This document shows positions 1 to 6,575 of a stretch of DNA of 6,575 bases, piece by piece. How positions within the stretch are numbered: position 1 is the first letter of the stretch; each line of letters opens with the position of its first letter. The stretch covers positions 1-6,575 of the forward strand of contig CALMOL010000062.1 of the NCBI GenBank assembly GCA_937871685.1, written 5' to 3'. The notes below the pieces were generated by a model, which was not told the origin of the DNA, did not search any database, and saw only the letters and a list, made by a program, of their open reading frames with translations. A program made the translations under genes and the position numbers. This stretch comes from an uncultured Verrucomicrobiota bacterium (GTDB lineage Bacteria; Verrucomicrobiota; Verrucomicrobiia; Chthoniobacterales; SZAS-18).

Positions 1-1378
1 GGAACACGGCGTCAATCTCATTGACTTCAAGTTCTGCGACATTCCCGGCACCTGGCAGCACTTCACCACCACGCTGACCGAATACTCGGAAGACCTCTTC
101 ACCGAAGGCCTCGGCTTCGATGGCTCGTCCATCCGCGGCTGGAAGGCCATCGACTCGTCCGACATGCTCGTCATCCCCGACGCGAGCACCGCCTGGATCG
201 ACCCCTTCAACGCCGAGCCGACCCTCTCGCTCGTCTGCGACATCGTCGATCCCATCACGAAGGAGCCCTACGACCGCGATCCGCGCGGCATCGCCGGCAA
301 GGCCGAGGACTACCTCAAGGGCACGGGCATCGCGGACACCGCGTTCTTCGGCCCGGAGGCCGAGTTCTTCATCTTCGACGACGTCCGCTACCACTACTCG
401 GCGAACTCGTCCTCACACTCGGTCGATTCCATCGAGGCCCACTGGAACTCCGACCGCGAGGAAGCCCCGAACCTCGGCTACAAGCTGCGCGCGAAGGAAG
501 GCTACTTCCCCGTGCCGCCCGCCGACACCCAGCAGGACATCCGCAACGAGATGTGCCTGGAGATGGAGAAATGCGGCATCCCCATCGAGCGCCAGCATCA
601 CGAGGTGGCCACCGCCGGACAGGCCGAGATCGACATCCGCTTCGCCCCGATGCGGCAGATGGGCGACTGGCTGATGTTCTACAAATACATCGTGCGCAAC
701 GTGGGCGCCCGCCACGGCAAGACCGTGACCTTCATGCCCAAGCCGCTCTTCGGCGACAACGGCTCCGGCATGCACACCCACATCTCGCTGTGGAAAGACG
801 GCAAGCCGCTGTTCTTCGGCGACAAATACGCGCAGCTCTCGGAAATGGCGCTCTTCTTCATCGGCGGCATCCTGAAGCATGCCCGCGCCGTGTGCGCGAT
901 CTCGAACCCGACGACAAACTCCTACAAGCGTCTCGTGCCCGGCTACGAGGCCCCGGTGAACCTCGCGTATTCCGCGCGCAACCGCTCGGCCTCCATCCGC
1001 ATCCCGACGTATTCATCCTCGCCGAAGGCCAAGCGCATCGAGTTCCGCACGCCCGATCCCGCGGCGAACATCTACCTGACCTGCGCCGCGCTCCTCATGG
1101 CCGGCCTCGACGGCATCCAGAACCGCATCGATCCGGGCGATCCGCTCGACAAGAACCTCTACGACCTGCCAGCCGACGAGCTGGCCAAGGTGCCCAGCGC
1201 GCCCGGCTCGCTGGAGGAGGCGCTCAAATGCCTGGAGCAAGACCACGAGTTCCTGTTGAAGGGCGACGTGTTCACGCGCGACTTCATCGAGAACTACATC
1301 GAGATGAAGAAGAAGGACAACGACGCGATCCGCATGCGCCCGCACCCCTACGAATTCGCGATGTATTTCGACGTGTAA
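1..1378 (+). CDS. glnA: Type I glutamine synthetase, 5'-truncated by the window edge
   Basis: This enzyme makes glutamine from glutamate, ammonia and ATP in the cytoplasm and is the central step of ammonium assimilation. Codons are in frame from base 2, with 458 residues visible before the TAA. Comparison with enterobacterial GlnA suggests only about 11-15 N-terminal residues are missing. Visible family landmarks in order are the FDGSSIRGW loop (about 115-142), GPEAEFF with two metal-binding glutamates (356-358 and 362-364), HHEVATAGQAEID (about 596-634), NGSGMHTH with the ammonia/metal-site histidines (758-781), NPTTNSYKRLVPGYEAP (about 906-956) and RNRSASIRIP. The DKNLYDLP segment keeps the tyrosine (1160-1162) that is adenylylated in GSI-beta enzymes. 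Regulation by an adenylyltransferase is therefore possible, though no glnE or PII gene lies here. No glnL/glnG follows; a hairpin terminator ends the unit 28 bases after the stop. The gene looks intact apart from the window cut. Confidence 0.97.
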   Translation, partial: EHGVNLIDFKFCDIPGTWQHFTTTLTEYSEDLFTEGLGFDGSSIRGWKAIDSSDMLVIPDASTAWIDPFNAEPTLSLVCDIVDPITKEPYDRDPRGIAGKAEDYLKGTGIADTAFFGPEAEFFIFDDVRYHYSANSSSHSVDSIEAHWNSDREEAPNLGYKLRAKEGYFPVPPADTQQDIRNEMCLEMEKCGIPIERQHHEVATAGQAEIDIRFAPMRQMGDWLMFYKYIVRNVGARHGKTVTFMPKPLFGDNGSGMHTHISLWKDGKPLFFGDKYAQLSEMALFFIGGILKHARAVCAISNPTTNSYKRLVPGYEAPVNLAYSARNRSASIRIPTYSSSPKAKRIEFRTPDPAANIYLTCAALLMAGLDGIQNRIDPGDPLDKNLYDLPADELAKVPSAPGSLEEALKCLEQDHEFLLKGDVFTRDFIENYIEMKKKDNDAIRMRPHPYEFAMYFDV

Positions 1379-1406
1379 GGAACCGGTCACGTCACTGATC
1401 AAGTTC

Positions 1407-1436
1407 ACGGCCGGCTGGAGCGATCCTGCCGGCCGT
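1407..1436 (+). terminator. Intrinsic terminator hairpin after glnA
   Basis: A perfect 9-bp stem, ACGGCCGGC (1407-1415) with GCCGGCCGT (1428-1436), encloses a further GGA/TCC pairing capped by a GCGA tetraloop (1420-1423); a single T/T mismatch separates the two stems. CTTCTTC follows directly, a short pyrimidine-rich but not purely T tail. The position 28 bases after the glnA stop fits transcription termination. The weak T tract is the only reservation. Confidence 0.72.
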
Positions 1437-1520
1437 CTTCTTCGGATCTCCGGCGAAGGTCGGGCAACGCGCCGATGGAGCGGCTCACCTCCGGCCCGGT
1501 CATCTTCCGGCCACGGCCCG

Positions 1521-1932
1521 GCTTCCGCGCAAGCTTCCCGGGTGCAACGCTCCGCTTCCAGGGTGAAAGCGCGGGCATTGGCAGTGGAAGCGCAGGCTTC
1601 CAGGGTAAAGCGCAGGCTCTGGAGGCTTGCGATTAATCCCCTAGGCTTGCGCTTCCACTTTGGAGGTGAAATCGCAAGCCTTGAAAGCTTGCGCCTCCAC
1701 CTTGGGAGTGAAAATGTTCACTTCCAAGGTGGGGCATTTCACCTTCGAGGCTTGCGCTTGGCCTTCCAAGGCACCCTCGCAAGGGGGCGCAGGGGAAGCC
1801 TCCGGTTCCAGGTTGGTCGCGCGCACCCTGGAGGTGGAAGCGTCCACCTCTGAGGTGGAGGGTTTCACCCGGCCGGCGCGGCGTTCCACCTGGCAAGTGC
1901 ATGACTTCACTTCCGAGGTGGAAGTTTCTGCC
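1521..1932. repeat. Array of about 20 degenerate, near-palindromic 21-bp units
   Basis: Degenerate units recur with a spacing of 20-21 bp, and from 1645 to about 1932 the spacing is exactly 21 bp. Taking the GTG-like triplet as marker, it falls at 1542, 1563, 1584, 1605, then (after two 20-bp steps) at 1645 and every 21 bases through 1918. It reads GTG at 1666, 1708, 1729, 1834, 1855, 1897 and 1918, with variants such as GCT, GCG or TTG elsewhere. The consensus contains GTGGAAGCTTCCAC followed by CTYCGAG, so each unit has dyad symmetry. The 12-mer AGGCTTGCGCTT occurs at 1643-1654 and 1748-1759, exactly 5 x 21 bp apart. Because units are palindromic, both strands translate to a heptad pattern of the type S-K/E-V-E-A-x-T. 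It is not a CRISPR, since there are no constant repeats with unique spacers. Whether it is coding, a protein-binding array or a neutral repeat is undecided. Confidence 0.75.
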
Positions 1933-2242
1933 CCGGGAATCTGGGCGGCGAGGGCCGTGGTCCGCGGGAGCTGTCATCGCTTCGGATGCGGCAACCGGTG
2001 ATGCGAACAATCCTGCGGCGAAAGTCGGCTCCGCGCCGAAGGCGGGGGACGGCACCGCAAAGGCACGAAGGCAGAACCCCGGGGAAAGACTTTCCGGTCC
2101 TTCGTGCTGAAACTTGAGAACTTCGCCGGGGGTCTTGGAAGCGTCCCGATTAGAGCGGGCGATGCCCTGGCCGCACGAGCCGGAAGGGCCTTTGCCTGCC
2201 CTGCCGCGATGTGATTTCCTTTGCTGTCCTCCTTCCCCTGCC
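1933..2242. other. Intergenic stretch without a recognisable gene
   Basis: This 310-base stretch lies between the 21-bp array and the secreted-protein gene. The open frames crossing it are low-complexity, lack plausible starts and resemble no family I recognise. The only structure seen is the inverted repeat at 2063-2107. I could not find a convincing -35/-10 pair: TTGAGA at 2114-2119 has no matching -10 at normal spacing. The promoter of the downstream gene presumably lies here. The last 30 bases before the ATG are strongly pyrimidine-rich. Confidence 0.5.
2063..2107. repeat. Isolated inverted repeat with 9-bp perfect arms
   Basis: GCACGAAGG (2063-2071) is the exact reverse complement of CCTTCGTGC (2099-2107). 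The 27 bases between them hold a second inverted repeat, GGAAAG (2083-2088) and CTTTCC (2090-2095), so a nested fold is possible. It sits about 135 bases upstream of the ATG at 2243. No T tract follows on either strand, which argues against a classic terminator. It may be a degenerate copy of a dispersed intergenic repeat or a leader structure. Confidence 0.5.
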
Positions 2243-3028
2243 ATGCGTCGTTCCTTCCTCCCCGCGGTTTTCGCCCTCGCCGTCGTTCTCACCCTGCCCG
2301 CCAAGGAGCAAGTCCCCGTCGCCGAGGACGACGCCTCCAAGCCCGCCTACGGCGGCGGCATCTCCGACGGCAAGAACGGCGGCACCGGCTTCGGCCCCTG
2401 GATGATCAAGGTCCAGGCGCTCGCCGGTCAGGAGTCGCACGCCGGCATCTTCATCGCCGACACCGACACCAACGCCGACCTCGGCGTCGTGGGCATCAAC
2501 CGCAAGGCCTTCGGCCTCTTCGCCAACGGCGTGGGCTTCGAGGCCGCGACGGGCTATCGTCCCTTCGGTCGGCCGCTCGCCGCGGGAATGGCCTTCTCGT
2601 TCACGATGAAGCACGGCGAGTTCGTGAAGAAGTTCGACAACGATGACCCCGCGCCCGGCTCCACCGGCATCACTTTGCGCACCGGCAACGCCAACGCGAG
2701 CACCGACGACTACAACCGCGGCGCGCGCTGGGAATTCGGCGCCTACGAGGGCCAGGGCAACTACCAGATCTACGACGGCGAGGCCAAGCAGGACACCGGC
2801 ATCCCCACGAGCGACGGCGGCCTGAGCGTGACATTTATCCTCACCGGCCCCGACACCTACGACCTTGAGGTCACGAAGTTGGACGGCAAGAAGACCACCA
2901 AGCTGAAGGGCCGAAAGCTCGGCGGCGCGGCCGGCGGCAAGCTGGAAAGCTTCTGCATCTTCAACCGCGACGGCGAGAAGGCCGACGTGTTCTTCAACGG
3001 CTTCCAGGTCACGAAAGAGGCGGAGTAA
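2243..3028 (+). CDS. Secreted protein of unknown function, probable beta-sandwich fold
   Basis: This encodes 261 residues. The N-terminus is a typical Sec signal peptide: two arginines at 2-3, a hydrophobic core at about 5-18, and likely cleavage after Ala20 (LPA before KEQ). That signal fixes the ATG at 2243 over the in-frame upstream starts at 2114 and 2162, which would bury it behind about 27-43 residues of unlikely sequence. The mature part is rich in Gly, Asp and Asn, with NGGTGFGPW (45-53), GINRKAFGLFANG (84-96), YRPFGRPLAAGMAFSF (105-120), a WEFGAYEGQGNYQIYDG region (163-179), TDGG-like TSDGGLSVTF (189-198) and a closing FFNGFQV (250-256). I recognise this order from uncharacterised secreted proteins of Verrucomicrobiota and similar bacteria, probably jelly-roll or lectin-like, but no activity is known to me. 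No catalytic motif or sorting tail is evident. No Shine-Dalgarno precedes the ATG; the leader is pyrimidine-rich. Confidence 0.82.
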   Translation: MRRSFLPAVFALAVVLTLPAKEQVPVAEDDASKPAYGGGISDGKNGGTGFGPWMIKVQALAGQESHAGIFIADTDTNADLGVVGINRKAFGLFANGVGFEAATGYRPFGRPLAAGMAFSFTMKHGEFVKKFDNDDPAPGSTGITLRTGNANASTDDYNRGARWEFGAYEGQGNYQIYDGEAKQDTGIPTSDGGLSVTFILTGPDTYDLEVTKLDGKKTTKLKGRKLGGAAGGKLESFCIFNRDGEKADVFFNGFQVTKEAE

Positions 3029-3030
3029 AA

Positions 3031-3127
3031 ACCGAGAGAATGGAAGATGGCAAGGAGCGTCCTCGCCGTGGAGCCTCTCCCAGCGCGAGAAACGCTCCCT
3101 GCCTCCTCCATCTTTCATCCTCTCGGT
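3031..3127. terminator. Long imperfect hairpin between convergent genes, possible two-way terminator
   Basis: The 20-base arms 3031-3050 and 3108-3127 pair at 18 positions plus one G-U. Inside, CAAGGAGCGT (3051-3060) pairs with ACGCTCCCTG (3092-3101) after a six-base bulge (3102-3107) on the right arm. CTCGC (3062-3066) then pairs with GCGAG (3085-3089) and GGAG (3070-3073) with CTCC (3077-3080). The structure starts two bases after the secreted-protein stop and ends 11 bases short of the oppositely oriented lipoprotein stop, exactly where a shared terminator would lie. No T tract follows on either strand, so it may instead be a dispersed intergenic repeat that also shields the two transcripts. 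Confidence 0.6.
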
Positions 3128-3138
3128 CCCTTCTCGGC

Positions 3139-3369
3139 TCAGCGCCCCCCGCGCGAGATCGTGATGGCCGGATCAACCCTTGGCAGCGCGTCTGCCGGCG
3201 AAGACTCCCCGGTGCGCTCAAGGCGCTCGCGCGAGTAAACGCGCGTGTTCCCCGCCGTGGGTGGGGCCTCGGAGGAGACAGCGCGACCATCACCGGACGC
3301 GCATCCGGCCAGCGCGACGGCGGAAAAAAGGAGGAGAGCGAGCTTGATCATGATGAGGACGTGCCTCAT
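3139..3369 (-). CDS. Small putative lipoprotein with plug-like C-terminal segment
   Basis: This is a 76-residue protein on the minus strand. It has a hydrophobic stretch at residues 8-21 ending in the lipobox LAGC (20-23), so Cys23 should be lipidated after signal peptidase II cleavage, leaving about 54 residues. Alanine at +2 gives no inner-membrane retention signal by the E. coli rule, so outer-membrane anchoring is likely. Residues 44-76 (VYSRERLERTGESS, then ADALPRVDPAITI) resemble the opening of TonB-dependent receptor plug domains, where a 'sreelertg...adaLrrv' pattern is common. The protein is far too short to be a receptor. The start at 3369 has GGGAG (3380-3384) 10 bases upstream; an alternative ATG at 3351 also preserves the lipobox. 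It converges with the secreted-protein gene and diverges from the rhomboid gene. The lipobox and ribosome site make it likely real despite its length, but no homolog is confirmed. Confidence 0.68.
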   Translation of the reverse strand: MRHVLIMIKLALLLFSAVALAGCASGDGRAVSSEAPPTAGNTRVYSRERLERTGESSPADALPRVDPAITISRGGR

Positions 3370-3552
3370 TGCATCGGTGCTCCCACGGCCGCCGGCCGCG
3401 CGTTTCGGGAGCGGCGCGAAAATCCGCCTCCGTCAACGCTTTTGCCGCCGCCCAACCATCAATAATTTTAGCGCCGCGCCCCGCAATTTCCGCTGGGCCT
3501 AGCGGGGGATTCTCCCGTCCAATCCTCCGCTCGCCTTTCCTTTCCCCCTTTA
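3370..3552. promoter_or_regulatory. Divergent spacer, probable promoter region for lipoprotein and rhomboid genes
   Basis: These 183 bases separate two divergent start codons, so both promoters should lie here. The most AT-rich patch is TCAATAATTTTAG around 3459-3471, in otherwise very GC-rich DNA. On the plus strand TTGCCG (3442-3447) precedes TAATTT (3463-3468) by 15 bp, a weak sigma-70-like arrangement facing the rhomboid gene. On the minus strand TTGACG (3431-3436) is a good -35 but has no convincing -10. A small G-U-containing hairpin (3503-3517) sits in the rhomboid leader. The boxes are low-confidence; the regional assignment is better supported. Confidence 0.4.
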
Positions 3553-4206
3553 ATGGACGCCCGCGGCCTCCGCTTCACCCTCGCGCTCGCGCCCGCCCTG
3601 GCGGGCGTGCACCTCGCCGAGCGGATGGTGCCGCAGTCGGTCGTGACGATGGGCTGCATCATCCCGCGCACGCTGGATGGGCTCGTGGGAATCATCACCG
3701 CGCCGCTCTTGCACGCGAACTGGGCGCACCTCTTCGCAAACCTCGGGCCACTGCTTGTGCTCTGCGCGCTGCTGTTCCTTTCCTCTTCCTACCGGCCCTG
3801 GCCCACCCTGGTCCAGCTTTGGCTGCTCTCGGGCCTGGGGACGTGGATCATTGGCCGACCCGGCTCCGCGAACCTCGGGGCGAGCGGGCTGATCTTCGCC
3901 CTGCTCATGTTCCTCATCGTGGCAGGCGCGCGGATCGGCAAGCTTGGAGCGCTGCTCACCGCGGGCGGGGTGCTCGCATTTTACGGCGGGCTCTTTCTCG
4001 GTGCCGTGCCCTGGCACGTGCCGGACGGTGTATCCTGGGAGGCGCACCTGGCGGGCGCGCTGGCCGGGCTGATCGTGGCCGTGCGTTTGCCCTTGCCGAA
4101 GCCTGATCCCGTCGAGGCCGCCGCGCGCGCCGCCCTGGCCGAGGCCGACCGCCTGGAGAAGCTCTCGGTGCATCTTTTGGATGGACACCGCGACCGCCGG
4201 CCGTGA
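3553..4206 (+). CDS. Rhomboid-family intramembrane serine protease
   Basis: This is a 217-residue polytopic membrane protein that should cleave transmembrane segments of other proteins within the inner membrane. The rhomboid core is complete: His54 and His59 with Asn63 in LLHANWAHLFANL match the GlpG spacing of H145/H150/N154. The catalytic serine is Ser111 in NLGASG (107-112), and the partner histidine is His165 in the EAHLAGALAG segment of the last helix. Six hydrophobic segments are visible at about 8-24, 48-77, 83-101, 107-126, 131-152 and 160-177. A short charged, alanine-rich cytoplasmic tail (about 180-217) follows; there is no extra N-terminal domain. The ATG at 3553 starts directly before the first hydrophobic segment, with a pyrimidine-rich leader and no Shine-Dalgarno. 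The tandem-ACT gene begins 9 bases after its stop, so cotranscription is likely. Natural substrates are unknown. Confidence 0.9.
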   Translation: MDARGLRFTLALAPALAGVHLAERMVPQSVVTMGCIIPRTLDGLVGIITAPLLHANWAHLFANLGPLLVLCALLFLSSSYRPWPTLVQLWLLSGLGTWIIGRPGSANLGASGLIFALLMFLIVAGARIGKLGALLTAGGVLAFYGGLFLGAVPWHVPDGVSWEAHLAGALAGLIVAVRLPLPKPDPVEAAARAALAEADRLEKLSVHLLDGHRDRRP

Positions 4207-4215
4207 GCGTCGGCT

Positions 4216-4614
4216 ATGCAGATCACCACCCAGCTTTCCCTCTTCCTTGAAAACAAACCCGGCACTCTGGCTTCGGTCTGCAAAACGCTCGGCGAGGCCG
4301 GCGTGAACATCCACGCCCTCACCGTCTCGGACACGGTGGACCACGCCGTGGTGCGCATGGTGGTGAGCGATCCCAACAAGGCCATCCATCTCTTCGGCGA
4401 GCACGGCACGCTGGTCATCGAGAACGACGTGCTCATGATCGAGGGCGACAACAAGCCCGGCGTCCTCGTGGACATCGCCGCTCGCCTCGGCAAGGCCAAG
4501 GTCAACATCGAGTATGCCTACCTCGCCGGTGGCCCGCGCTCGAAAAAGGCCCTGCTCATCGTCCGCGCGAGCAACCCGCAGAAGGCGCTGAAGGCGCTGG
4601 GCGGAGGTGAATAG
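4216..4614 (+). CDS. Tandem ACT-domain protein, probable small-molecule-binding regulator
   Basis: This encodes 132 residues made almost entirely of two ACT domains. The first (about 3-67) carries the hallmark turn and helix ENKPGTLASVCKTLGEAGVNI. The second (about 70-130) carries EGDNKPGVLVDIAARLGKAKVNIEYAY in the equivalent place, shown here only as family landmarks. ACT domains usually bind amino acids at dimer interfaces and regulate metabolic enzymes. This stand-alone pair resembles the conserved tandem-ACT proteins of the COG4747 type, whose ligand and partner are not established. No catalytic or DNA-binding domain is attached. The ATG lies 9 bases after the rhomboid stop, with no clear Shine-Dalgarno, suggesting coupled translation. 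A long inverted repeat begins at the TAG. A role in amino-acid sensing is inference from the fold only. Confidence 0.9.
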   Translation: MQITTQLSLFLENKPGTLASVCKTLGEAGVNIHALTVSDTVDHAVVRMVVSDPNKAIHLFGEHGTLVIENDVLMIEGDNKPGVLVDIAARLGKAKVNIEYAYLAGGPRSKKALLIVRASNPQKALKALGGGE

Positions 4615-4711
4615 TGAATCGTAGATCGTGAATCGTAAGGGCCGCGCTGGCATGCGGCGGCGCGCTTCATCGCCCGCGCCACGATTCACGAATCACCATT
4701 CACGATTCACT
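4613..4711. repeat. Nested intergenic inverted repeat built from GTGAATCGT units
   Basis: GTGAATCGT occurs at 4614-4622 and 4628-4636. Its exact reverse complement ACGATTCAC occurs at 4681-4689 and 4702-4710, so the outer and inner copies pair as two stacked 9-bp stems; A4613 and T4711 add one more pair. Further degenerate copies (GATCGTGAATCGT, GAATCACCATTC) fill the gaps between arms. The 44-base centre (4637-4680) is GC-rich. The element overlaps the ACT stop codon and ends ten bases before the glgX start. It has no T tract. It looks like a dispersed palindromic repeat that could attenuate or stabilise the transcript between the two genes. Confidence 0.75.
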
Positions 4712-4719
4712 CTCGGCCC

Positions 4720-6575
<1,856 letters not shown>

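Noticed and set aside
1521..1932. CRISPR array
   Set aside because: Units are contiguous and degenerate with no constant repeat and unique spacers, and no cas gene is present.
1660..2001. Plus-strand heptad-repeat frame (113 codons) as a real gene
   Set aside because: It would begin with TTG without a ribosome site, upstream units are in a different frame, and palindromic units give similar peptides on both strands. Kept only as a finding about the repeat.
2114..2242. Upstream start extending the secreted protein by 43 residues
   Set aside because: It would place a clear signal peptide internally; the ATG at 2243 gives a standard N-terminus.
1633..2340. 235-codon minus-strand frame crossing the 21-bp array and the start of the secreted-protein gene
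   Set aside because: It overlaps the signal-peptide coding region, has no family likeness, and its C-terminal half is just another frame of the repeat array.
2150..3118. 322-codon minus-strand open frame opposite the secreted-protein gene
   Set aside because: Low-complexity Val/Gly/Ala/Glu translation, no recognisable domain, and it spans the intergenic hairpin; the plus frame has a signal peptide and ordered motifs.
3408..3436. Minus-strand sigma-70 promoter from TTGACG for the lipoprotein
   Set aside because: At 16-17 bp spacing the -10 position is GC-only (CCGCTC or CGCTCC), so only half the promoter is present.
3040..3465. 141-codon plus-strand frame opposite the lipoprotein
   Set aside because: Starts inside the intergenic hairpin, crosses the divergent spacer and has no recognisable features, while the minus strand shows a lipobox and ribosome site.

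Overview
The window is GC-rich bacterial DNA with ordinary chromosomal genes and unusually repeat-rich intergenic spaces. No rRNA, phage or plasmid gene is present. The suggested host is a member of the Verrucomicrobiota or a relative in the PVC group. This rests on the glutamine synthetase flavour, the secreted glycine/aspartate-rich protein, the near absence of Shine-Dalgarno sequences and the short degenerate intergenic repeats. It is an inference from general familiarity, not a database result.

Layout. Bases 1-1378 (+) carry most of glnA, a type I glutamine synthetase cut at its 5' end, followed by a clear hairpin terminator (1407-1436). Bases 1379-2242 hold no convincing gene. They contain an array of about twenty degenerate 21-bp units (about 1521-1932) and an isolated 9-bp-stem inverted repeat (2063-2107). 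Bases 2243-3028 (+) encode a secreted protein of unknown function. It converges on a small lipoprotein gene (3139-3369, -), and a roughly 97-bp imperfect hairpin fills the gap. A 183-bp divergent spacer then separates the lipoprotein from a rhomboid-family intramembrane protease (3553-4206, +). Nine bases further on lies a tandem-ACT-domain protein (4216-4614, +). A second intergenic inverted repeat of about the same length starts at the ACT stop codon and ends ten bases before a GTG-started glgX, the glycogen debranching enzyme (4720 to beyond the window end).

How the genes relate. glnA (nitrogen assimilation) and glgX (glycogen breakdown) are housekeeping genes. The rhomboid and ACT genes are probably cotranscribed, but no functional link between them is evident. 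The secreted protein, lipoprotein and rhomboid protease all act at the envelope, but nothing ties them into one pathway.

Most unusual signals. (1) The 21-bp array keeps exact register for about 13 units, is nearly palindromic, and therefore reads as a similar heptad peptide on both strands. (2) Two hairpins of similar size sit immediately after stop codons and share a degenerate motif. (3) The 76-residue lipoprotein has a tail resembling the start of a TonB-receptor plug domain. I do not see a complete new multi-gene system such as defence or secretion in this window.
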